This document shows positions 10,901 through 21,800 of a stretch of 64,000 nucleotides of DNA, piece by piece; position 1 is the stretch's first letter, and each line of letters opens with the position of its first letter. The notes under the pieces are model-generated. The model did not search any database. It worked only from the letters and a program-made list of their open reading frames with translations, and was not told the origin of the DNA. Source of the DNA: Chondrosia reniformis (lineage: Eukaryota > Porifera > Demospongiae > Chondrillida > Chondrillidae); NCBI GenBank assembly GCA_947172415.1, contig OX359195.1, forward strand, positions 8,239,001-8,303,000. Reading direction: 5' to 3'. The position numbers were made by a program, and so were the translations under genes.

Positions 10901-13610
10901 ATAACACTACAGCTGAACACGGCAAGCACCTCTTTGACGCTAACTGTGATATCTGTCAAGGCAAAGTTGTACGAGCAGTGTCCGCTCAACAATCCCTTTC
11001 CACTGATACTGTAACACAGGACTCCGAGGAACAGTAAGTTGCTAGCCAAGCACCTGCCACACCCAACTACATATGCCACGCCCAACTACATATGCCACAC
11101 CCAACTACATATGCCACGCCCAACTACATATGCCACGCCCACATCTGTATCTGTAACCTCCTCTTCTCGCTATATTAGGTCTCTAGAGCTTTCTCCAACT
11201 AATGAGAGATTGACACCACCTGAGTCATTAGAATTAGGAGATGATTATGAAGCTTTGTAAGTTATTTGAATACTTTTTGATGCACGCTTCTGACTGGCTC
11301 CTCTGGAATTGCTACAGATCTCCGACTGTTGCTGCTAACAAACAGACAACACCTCTTGTGACAGACAACTCTCCCCCACCCCCTCCCCCAAGGTCAACAA
11401 AACAGGCTGACTTGAGAAATATGGCAAGAAAATCACTGGCTATCATCATAAAGGATAGGTAAGGATCTCTCGTACCTTCCCAAAGGTCAAAGGTCACCTG
11501 TACACTACCTTTATACAACTGTCTTAGTGATCCTTTTCTATGTACATACATTTACAGACGAAAGGACATTCGAGAACTGATGAACCTCGATAGTCTGTCC
11601 ATTGAGGACCTTGCCAACAGCATAGAACTGAGCCTGTACCAGAAGTGCAATGGAGCTGACATGGAATACAAGCAGCTCTACAGGCACATCCTTAGTCACT
11701 TCAAGGAGAAGTCTACTGATTACCTCATCAAGCAGGTTGCCTTGGGAGAGCTGACAGCCGACAAGCTAGTCTCCCTGACTCCTGTTCAGATGTGTGCTCC
11801 TGTCTGGTCGGGACAAGTTCACCAGCCCGGCCTTGCCAACTTTAATGCTTGCGCCAGACATGTTGCAGGTCACTGCCAAGATCTTGAAGAGGTAGGCAAT
11901 CCCATTTGTGTTGTGTACATCCGTATTGTTCCTCTGTTAGCATACGTGTGTGGATGAAGGTGGCATATTCTATCATTGTATGACTGAATGTATGTATATA
12001 TGTAGATGCTCCCTTCAACACTGAATGTGGTAGGAAGGATTGGATTTAAGGAGGTTTGGCCCTATCTGGAGAAAATCAAATTGGCTCAGAATAAGGTAAA
12101 GATGACAGATAGAGGAGATAGCTTATGCTTTGAGTTGGTGAATAGTAAGAATTTAATCTATGTACGAAGTACGTATATGGCTCTGATATTGCAATATTTA
12201 TGTACGAGTTTGTGCTCCCTAGTCTGTTAGTGTCCTCTGCTTTGAGTGGCTGAACGAGGAGCGCAGCGCCTACATGTCACTGTTGGACTACCTTGTAGGG
12301 CGGCAGAGAATTGGAGTGGTAGATGTTCACAAGTCTAGATTAAAGGATCTCTACCTCGTACCAGTTCTCACTGGTGAGGAACTCCCCAGACCACTACAGG
12401 ACATCGGAGGACCAGGTAAGATGTCCATCTAGAAGAATTTGGTGTAGTTTCAGTTGTGTTTCTATTTATAGGACTTGGCCAGCAACACGAGGATCTGTTG
12501 TTGGGTGTGATAGTGCGGTCCACCACACGAAGCCATCAGCCACACCCACCTGTTAGACACACCCACAAACATGGTCACCACAGACGAGAATCAAATAAAG
12601 AAAAAGAATCTTTGTCAGCTAAAGTGGAGGACAAGCAGTGTAGTGACTTGCGAGTTGAGGTTGGCTTTGGCAAAACAACTCCGCCCCTTCCTGGAGAAGG
12701 GGTTTTACTCTTACCAAACGCCAAAAATGCTGATACAGCAGTAACCAGAACTGAATCAGAAGGAAAGGGTATAACCCCAACAATTAAAATGTACGGGAGT
12801 GTAGAAGGGAAATCTGAACCAGAGGAGAAACCTGACACACCACACAACCAAGATGAGAGTCCATTTGATGATCCAAAGAATGATGATGAGGGCAGCCCTC
12901 TAGAACAGGCTCCCATACAGCTGGGCAAAGAGGAAGCACTTACTGACTCAAGTCTGTCACCTTCAAGCAGCTATGCTGAGGATGTTGCCATGGATACCAA
13001 TAGTCCCACCCCCATGGATGTTAATGATGAATCTGCCTATTCTCCAAGTGCTCCTTTGGAGGAAGAGGAACAGAAAGGCTGCCTGGAGAATGACTTGACC
13101 CATGAGAATGAGCCGTACTCTCCTTCCTCCTCAAACATTGACCAAACAGAGGTGGAAGCTCCTCAGAACCCAGTCACTCAACCAAGCCAACCGGATAGCG
13201 TCTCAACACAGACTACATCTGGAGCTTTCAATCTCTTGTCTTCTCTGATTACTTCAACCTTGAAGCCTATTTCAACTGCTGCAGCATCTCCTGCTCTCAT
13301 ACCTCCTTCCTCCACACAAACACAACCATCATCCTCTTCAGTGACATCATCATGGCACTCAACAGCTGCCGAACCATCATCACAATCTGCAGTCTCCAAC
13401 AGCCAGCTCCAAAACCTTTTATCCAAACTGCCAATACTGGCCCAAACCATATTAGGAAGTCACCCTTCAGACACTAAGCAGTCTCCTTCAGTCCTAAAAG
13501 CTGGCAAAGGAGACACTCCCAGCCCAACCAGCACTCCTAATCAGACTACCTCAAGCCAGTTCTCAGAACCAGCTTGGCACGGAGCTGACCCAAGACAGAG
13601 GAGACAGTAG
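7968..13610 (+). CDS. DIDO1: PHF3/DIDO1-family protein: PHD, two TFIIS-M-like domains, SPOC
   Basis: Chromatin and RNA polymerase II elongation regulator. Twelve exons: 7968-8512, 8709-8830, 9289-9398, 9572-10260, 10397-10673, 10732-11033, 11179-11256, 11318-11458, 11558-11891, 12006-12095, 12223-12415, 12472-13610, giving 1339 aa. Order: acidic N-terminus; PHD finger (about residues 172-222, YCLCRQPHGGRFMICCDNC); basic linker; DIDO1-type Cys motif (CIAKGC, YCSDECI); TFIIS central domain (about 495-590, YKARYRTLLFNLKDERN, LASEELKRQREQ); a second TFIIS-M-like segment (about 755-825, YKQLYRHILSHFKEKS); and a SPOC domain (about 830-975, VGRIGFKEVWPYL, LKDLYLVPVL). A Ser/Pro/acidic tail follows. 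PHD and histone tail binding, and SPOC binding to phosphorylated Pol II CTD, are known for the family. It is probably the single pre-duplication member, so the symbol DIDO1 is nominal. Confidence 0.9.
8831..9268. repeat. 31-bp minisatellite in DIDO1 intron 2
   Basis: About 14 copies of a 31-bp unit (ACCTMACTGGACCCACCTCT followed by TATATCCACAC) fill most of the intron, starting one base after the exon 2 end. Copies differ mainly at one C/A position (CTCACTGG or CTAACTGG). Confidence 0.93.
11052..11145. repeat. Tandem repeat in DIDO1 intron 6
   Basis: Four to five copies of a unit of about 19 bp (CACACCCAACTACATATGC) inside the intron between 11034 and 11178. Confidence 0.85.
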
Positions 13611-15303
13611 CGATGACTGTTTTTATTTCAGCACTCAGATTGTAACCTCCTATAAATAAGATTTTTATAATCTGCACTTTTGTCATTTTGTTCTCACAGC
13701 ATCAAGTGTCACCATCTTTTGAATCATGTTAAAGTTTTGTTAAAAAGTCAATGCAAATTAATAACTGATTACAATTTTTAAGTTAATATTTTAATAAATG
13801 ATTAAAACATTAATTATTTATTTACATTGCATAATAAATAAGAGATCTAGAGATGGAAAACTAAACATTGAGAATAAAATACAATATCAACATAAAATTA
13901 ACATTTACAACCATGCAGTGAGCGATATGGTGAAATAATGATAGAATAAAATAGATTACGTATGTGTCGTAGAGGTTCATTGCCAAGTTGAATCTTAATC
14001 AGCTAAAATAGATACGTAGATAAAATAAAATATAATATTCAAACTACACCTAAGAATGTACGTCCCCCCTGCACAGAGTCAGAGAAGGGTAATTCCCCAC
14101 CGGAAAAAAAAAAACATTTCCACTTTGCTATAGCAAATACTCTCTTCAAGTGAGATAAGAGTGACAATGACAAGTGCATAATTTCTTTTAAAATTTGCTT
14201 CTTTAAAAGAATTTAAAGACAGAAGCACAGTGGGCCTGCCTGTTTATCATTATGATGGCAGCAGTTTTCATTGTGGTTGGTAGCACTTGCACTCTGATCG
14301 AAGCAGTTGCCTCCTAATCAGCTGATGCCATAGATCGAGACATCCTTAAATGTATACTCTATCTAATGAGCAAATATGAAGAAAAATATTAAAGTGTGAT
14401 AGTGAGACTTGGTGGAGAGATGTGTCAGCACTCACAGACACCCATAATGTGTATCCTAAACGTTTTAGAAAGTTTGCTGAAATAAAATTTGCCCTCTATC
14501 TCACCATACATTGTTAATAGAGGCATGGACAATGTCTACATGCAAAGATAGCAAAGTGAACAGGAGACAGTGTACAAGCATAAAAGGCAAATTGATTAAA
14601 TGACCATGGCTAGACCAAACACAAATCAACTGATTGTACATTATATATCAACACTTAATTCATCATCAAACTTTAGATAATCATTCAAACACATTACATA
14701 TTGCTATTGCTACATCTATATTGGTTTTGGTACCATTCTTAATTTGGTAATACGTAGGTTGTTACCATGGCAATAGTGAGTATATTGTTTTGAAATACTC
14801 TACAGATATAAATTAACATCCATTGAGAGGAATTTGTCAATAGGCTACATGAACCCTTGTACTATGAACAAATCATTAAGCTTAGCAGCAACACATACAC
14901 ACATGAAGAGTCACTTCCTCCTGAAGTCAATTCTTATGGTTAACATGCATATGTACAGACACACAAAACTGAGAAGATGTTTAAGGCCATTGCATAAGTT
15001 AAATAAATGAATTCAAAAAGTAAAACTTTGAAGTTTTTAATACCTATCAAATTGAAAGTGAACATGTAAACCTCAAAGGTGAGTAGAACAGTAAGATTTA
15101 CAATATTTGGCCTAGTTTTTGTCAAATTAGGCAACTGCTTAAGTGTTTAAACATTATTATCTTCATTGTTACACATAGCAAATAGTACTTACAAATTGGT
15201 CGCACATACGTACTTGACCTGTAAATAGAACACTATTGTTATGCTAAAAGATTGCCAATTTGAATAGAAAATATATGGGCACTGGACAATATAATGGGCA
15301 CTC

Positions 15304-15353
<50 letters not shown>

Positions 15354-17249
15354 TACACAAACTTGCCAAGATCTTACAAGATTCCCATATTATTCAACCA
15401 TGCATGCAAATCACTCCAATAATTAAAGCTTTGAAAAATGTATTATACAATAATTAAAGACAAGAAGATTATGATAAAACAATTGCAAACTCTGTAATTC
15501 CAAAAGCTTATATATAGTTTTTGCCTATAGGAATGAATATTGCTAAAAGCAACCTGAATGGACTGGTATGGACATTCCAAGAAGAAATCAAATGATTCTG
15601 ACTTGCTGGATAATATATAATCTGAACTATGACCATCAATAATCCATCTGCCTTACAAGTAAAAAACAACATTGCCATAGTAATTAAAGTTAACCTAGGA
15701 GGTAACAAAAGTTTGGGAATTCCACCCGCTAGGTAGGACTTGTCATACACACAATATGCACATAATGTATATATATAGAAATTCAAATGATACTAGACCT
15801 AAATTACATGTGTTCAATTTAGTACAAAGTCTAATTACTTTTTATAAGGCTTCTACATTACATACAAATTAACTGTATATATTTAGTGTTAGTTACCAAA
15901 ACTCACACTCAAAAGCAGAGCTATATGTAACATATTATTACATCATCTTCTCGATCAAACCATCACTGCCCACCCATCCAATATTCTAAATTGATTGCTG
16001 TCAGTGATGGAAACACTGTAATAGTCCAAAATAAATGTTGTCAACGTTTACAGTAGGTTTCACTAAAAAGGCAAATTTAAGTTGCGAGTGTGAGACAAGT
16101 AGAAGGAAATGAATCAATCTGAGAAATGTTATAATAAAATTTCGTATTCACCTTACAACATCTTCAACTGATGGCTGCCATTTTAATCAATCTACAAACT
16201 TACATAATGGACAAACATAGTCCAGGACCTCTACAGTTGCTATATTCACTGCTGATTCCAGATTACATTTGTAATATCTTTCCTCACTATCTTTTCCCAC
16301 CTGAATGGGGCAAGCCAATAATGACCCCCTACCACTCAGTCCTTCTTATTCTAAATTGAACTTGTTGCTAGGTAACTAACATTTGGTTTCTATGACAATT
16401 CTGTAATGAATTAATATATAACAAATAAAGTAAAGGCTGCACAATAAATGTTAGTTATGTACTGTAAATTGTACTTCGAGTTCAAATTAGATTTTGAACA
16501 CACAAATAAGCATTCTAACACGAGTAAATAATATGGTAATCAAAACAATGTAACTTAAAGGAAAACCATTAGACTTGTTGAAATGACTGTTAAATTAACA
16601 CATCATTTAAAGAAGTTATAGATATATAAAGTTTGTCTGATTCCCTAAACAAGACGACCTACCAATTAGTGAATCAGGGCATACGTTACTTAAACTAGCA
16701 ATTTTAGACCTTCTGAAGCAACGGCCATTTTGGATTCACAAATTGATTGAGCAATATAATATCATAAGCCAATGACTTTATAAGTAATATTATTTTGAAG
16801 TGCATTTATACCTCGCGAGTCTGCATGTAAGCCGTCATACAGAACTGAAAAGGTACAAAATTTTATGGCACAAGGATTTAGTTACATATTCTTTATTGCT
16901 CAATGCTCTTCATTGTTTATGATAATTTAGGAACCTGCAATTCTTGCTAACTACATCTGTATCATTGATTCTCAACGTCCTGTGTTGTACATGCTATAAT
17001 CAAAAGATTTGCAAGTCAATGACATATTCATGTGCTCGCAAGAGTTGTGCATGTGTTTAAAAATTGATTTACGCTAAATGAATAAAAAGTTCAAAGAGAT
17101 ATTATGTATCTACATGCAGTGATTTGCTTAGCTGAATAGCCATGCATGTTTACTCAGTAACAATAACAACTTGCTGAATAGGCTGGGTCATGTTCTGCAT
17201 GTTGTCTATTGTTCTTGAATAGGACCTCGAAAACAATAAGCAAAATTTC
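13611..17249. other. AT-rich intergenic stretch, no gene seen
   Basis: Downstream of the DIDO1 stop the sequence holds poly(A)-signal-like AATAAA words (for example near 13792 and 13833) and then about 3.4 kb of AT-rich DNA. Open frames are short, without family similarity or convincing splice sites. A TAA trinucleotide microsatellite lies at about 15305-15352. Confidence 0.6.
15305..15352. repeat. (TAA)n microsatellite
   Basis: Sixteen or so uninterrupted TAA units on the plus strand in intergenic DNA. Confidence 0.95.
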
Positions 17250-18065
17250 AATTCCACGATTTTCCGCCAAGTTCACCAAGTTTCCCGCCGACAATTTCTA
17301 ATAAATAGTCGAGGAAATTTCCAGTCTTTGGCCTCCGGGCTATCAACTCTGGAGGTCTACTTTGGTGTGGATCGATGCGAAAACCGTGGTAGGAGCACAA
17401 CCATGGTACCATGCGACAAAGGGTCATCGGTGTTCGTATAGTGGGGTGGTCTCTCTACCTATGGGTTAGTGCCTGGAGATGTATCTCACTATTAATCCTG
17501 CTTGTGTGTTAAATTGGCACTTGCGGATTCTTGCTATACGACCCGTACCTGGAGGAGCGTGGGTCCAGTGCCACTACGTAGTCGGTCAGGAAGCTATTGT
17601 AGGCTGCCGCATCAGGTTGGTTTGGAAGACTTTGCATGCAGTTACAATTGGAATTTTACATGCTCATGTGCTCAATGTTTATGTCCGCTGTTAATTATGT
17701 ATTCTCTAATTCTTTTCTTATAGTTCATCGATGGGTCCCTACTCTAAAGCAACCTGGCCGATCCCAATGAGCTAAAGTCTGTGTACAGTGCTCTCAAGCT
17801 GCGTTGTGTGCACATGATGATTCTCATTGGTGGGAGTTTGTGGTCCGCCAGGGTCGGGCTTGTTCTGTCCGTAGCGTGAGGCAGAGCAGGACTAGTAACT
17901 GGTCACAGGTCGGTCAGGTACGCCGGACCGTTCCCGAGCAGCTTCTCTTACGACGCAAGTAGTGGAAGTGTCAAACAGAGTTGAGAAACCGGAGGCCTTT
18001 TGGGGCACGAAGTACTTCTACCTCCACGTGGTGTGCCCTGGGGTCACCTTTACAGTCAGTAAAGT
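17250..18065 (+). other. GC-richer island with E2F-like sites and ORF fragments
   Basis: This stretch is richer in GC and CpG than the AT-rich DNA on both sides. It opens with two E2F-like words (TTTTCCGCC near 17260, TTTCCCGCC near 17281). Short open frames follow on the plus strand: about 17302-17472, 17479-17694, and one of about 60 codons ending near 17960 that begins AKVCVQCSQAALC and contains SHWWEFVVRQGRAC. None has a recognised domain. Candidate acceptors such as TGTACAG at 17782-17788 would feed the last frame. It could be an unrecognised multi-exon gene, a non-coding RNA promoter region, or a decayed element. Confidence 0.35.
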
Positions 18066-18848
18066 GATGCAAAAAGAAGTACTGAAGCAACAATCCAGTA
18101 ACCACTCAAAAGAGAAGAAACAAAGCTAGAACATGACATGCATGGCCTCTTCACAACCATGAAGAATTTAAGAACTATTGTTTGAACAGTTTTTTCTTAA
18201 TATTTTGTATATTTCAGAATAATTGTGAAATCATTGTACTATCGTTATAAATGATGAATACATAAAATTGATGTACATGTATATAAGCATTCAGTATACT
18301 CTCGTAAATTTTTGCATAACAAGTATAATGAATGATTCTCTTCATTTGCTGCTTATACCGAACTCGTTAAACTACATTACCAATCTTATTGTTTGTTTGA
18401 ACATTTTTTCCTTTTATAAAATAATTTGTATATACATTTCAGAAGTGTCAAAAATGATCACTGTGCAATTGTTTATTCATATACAATCCCCATTAATAAT
18501 AATGATGGCTTGATATATAAGCATTCAGTATACTCTGGTAAATTAAATTAGTATATTAGTCAGAGCGGCATACTGAACCACACACGTCACTTGTGTGTTT
18601 GGGTGCACTTGGATAACTGATGGTGTATATGCCCAAACACAGAAACATAAAAGTGATGTATATGTTTTTTGGGGAAATATAATTATTTAAGTTTCAACAA
18701 CATTTCTGGTCCAATGGAGAAAGAATTAATTTTGGTTTTGATTTTCCTTGTAATTGCAGTTGATGATTTTATACAAGATACTGAAAGAAACAGTGAAAAG
18801 TAAATTAAATGAAATGGACTAATGCTGGATATATATAGTTACGAATAT
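18066..18848. other. Spacer with a short direct repeat
   Basis: No gene is seen between the GC island and the GCLC stop. A direct repeat of about 32 bp (TATAAGCATTCAGTATACTC core) occurs near 18280-18311 and again near 18515-18546, with one mismatch. Confidence 0.6.
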
Positions 18849-21800
18849 TTAATTATCTGCTTGTTTTTCAAGTGAGCGTCTTGGTGTTTCAGCCAAGTCA
18901 CTCTTTGCTTTAGAAAGTAATTTTCCTGTTAATTCAGCACATGCTTCCACTCCGGAAGAAATCTTCTCAATCTTGTTCATCAGGTCATAATTAATCTTCT
19001 CTGAAATCACAGAGTCCTTCTTATAGTGAGGATGTTCAGAAATGAACCTCCTCATCCAGGTGGCAGTGGTCATCAGATCACCTAAAGGACAAAGAAGGCT
19101 CTGCCAGAGGTCTTATGTGGAAGGGTGGAACATACCGGAAGCTCTCTTGGATATCAGTGAGAGATATTGCCTGATTGTACAGCGAGTGTCCACATCAATA
19201 TTGATGCTATTAAGGTACATCCTTATCAGAGGTATCAGTCCTGGGAATCCATCCTGCAGGATGGTACAGCAAACGACATGCTACAACTACCTACTATACT
19301 TTGACCCAGTGAGTCTGTAATAGACAATCAGCAGAGTTAGGAATGGTGGGTGTGACAGGATAAGTGGGTGTGGCACAAGTATATAAGGTGGATGGGTGCT
19401 TGGGAATGTGGGCGCGTGGTAGAGGTGTGTGGCTGCAGTTGAGATATGTGGTACATTGCGCTCACTTTAGAGTTTCCATTAATGATCTCATCAGCCGACA
19501 TTAACTTGAAGTCATCCTCTTCACAGGAACACTTCTCCGCTTCCTCCTCATCTAAAGGTGCCACACACTGACGAAAGTAAAACTGCTCCGACTGAGCTGC
19601 GTCCCTTTTTTGAGCTGTGACCATGTTCTCTGCCACCTTGAACAGGTACGTATATTATAATTACTATCGGTAATATCAGCACAGTAGTGAATCCAATTAA
19701 AATACCTTTGAAATGGGAATCAGAAAGTTTAAGCCAAAACTCAGAATTGTTCGTGTAAGCAAAACAACAAATACAGCAAATGCAGCATTTTCAAAGTCAG
19801 TCAATTGGATCTGCAAAGTTAAATTAGGAATACCATGTGCTCTACACAACCTCTAAAATGACATCACACCTCCGTAGGTCTGAACTCAACCCGCCAGCCA
19901 ATGGAAGAGTCTGGAGGAGGAGGCTTGAATCGCATGCTCTGCCAGTTGGTAGACTGAATGTTCTAGAATGAAATTAGACACGGTTCAACACTGTGCTAGT
20001 AGTTGCTGTCCAGCACACAGTGTGGTACCTCAAAGTGGTCTGTCTCCTTCTCCAGATCCTGGTCCAATTTCTCTCTGAAGAGAGAGATGGGATCTCTGAT
20101 GAAGAGATGTGCCATGTGCTGTGCCAGAAGGTGGTCAATACCTAGTGAAGAGAGAGAGATCTTCCAAAATTATCACAGGAGGAGAAGGAAAGGAATCAAT
20201 GTGTAAAACGTTGTAAGAGAACCTACCAGACCTACCAGACCTACCAGAATCTCTCAGACCTACCAGAATCTCTCAGACCTACCAGAATCTCTCAGACCTA
20301 CCAGAATCTCTCAGACCTACCAGAATCTCTCAGACCTACCAGAATCTCTCATTAGTTTGTACATGTCCATGTCCCTTGGGTGGTCTACATCGTTGTATAC
20401 ATCCGTCGTAAGGTAGTACGAGACGGGACTGTAACGTGACTTTGGAATCACAAAGTGATCGTTCTCCAGCGGCTGTCCAAATGTACAAGTGTAAACCACA
20501 TGGCAGCCATCAGTTAAAGACTCACCTTTAGTCCTCTTTCTTCCTCAGTACGGTCATCTACTGACCCCTCAATCACCCTCCACCTGCAGTCCCAGTCAGC
20601 AAGGTAGCCCCTGAAGATCGGAGTGGCAGCAGACAGGGCCAACTACAAACAAGTTAGGAAAGACAAGAGAGAGAGGGAGAAGAGGAGAAGAGGGAGAGAG
20701 GGAGAGAGGGAGAAGAGGAGAAGAGGGAGAGAGGGAGAAGAGGAGAAGAGGGAGAGAAGGAGGGAGGGAGAAGAGGAGAAGAGGGAGAGAGGGAGAAGAG
20801 GAGAAGAGGGAGAGAGGGAGAGAGGGAGAGAGGGAGAAGAGGAGAAGAGGGAGAGAGGGAGAAGAGGAGAAGAGGGAGAGAGGGAGAGAGGGAAAGAGGG
20901 AGAGAGGGAGAAGAGGAGAAGAGGGAGAGAGGGAGAGAGGGAGAGAGGGAGAGAGGGAGAAGAGGAGAAGAGGGAGAGAGGGAAAGAGAGAGAGAGGGAG
21001 AGAAGAGGGAGAGAGGGAGGGAGGGAGAGAGGGAGAGAGGGAGAAGAGGAGAAGAGGGAGAGAGGGAGAGAAGAGGGAGGGAGAAGAGGGAGAGCGGGAG
21101 AAGAGGGAGGGGAAGCAAAGGGAGAAAGGGGAGGGAGAGAGAGGAGTGAAAAGGAAGAGAGAGGAGGAGAGAAGGAGAAGAATAAAATCCATGTGTGGGC
21201 CCGGAAGCACAATGTTTCCATTACTCTACCTACCACAACAGGGCCTATGACAGCCAGCTGATCATAAAGGAGTCGAGCCTCTTCAACATCACATGCTTGA
21301 AAGGTAACCTAGCAACCATACAAGAATGGAAAAACTAAAGGCCAGTTGAGTTAACAGCCACTTCTACAGACCCCTATACAGTCACATGGTCAGTGATACT
21401 CACCTGCAAACAGCAACATCCCATTCCAAAACCCATGCAGTCCATGTAGATGTGATCTGGAAGTGCATCCCTGGACCCTCCCCCATCTTTGTCATTAGGG
21501 AAATCCTCTACGAAAGGTCTGGGGGTGGCTTCATCTTTGAAGACTGTCATATAGAGAGACATTCACATCTTTTGGCTGTTTCATCTTTCGATGAGCATCT
21601 AGGACGCAGTTTAGTAAATCTTTTGTATAACATCTGACAAGATTTACTAAACCGTGTGTCTTTAGATGTTGAAAAGATGAAACAGCGACAAGATAAGTTT
21701 GACACAGATAGAAAGAATCCTTATTCTATTAGAGACATTCATGTCTGGAGAGGATGTGGTTACTAGGGGCAACATACTTGGAATATTGATTGCCACCTTT

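Noticed and set aside
20596..21261. Open frames of 150-212 codons on both strands (Arg/Glu/Gly-rich and Ser/Pro/Leu-rich)
   Set aside because: They are translations of the GCLC intron 8 purine tract; low complexity, no start context, and real exons flank them.
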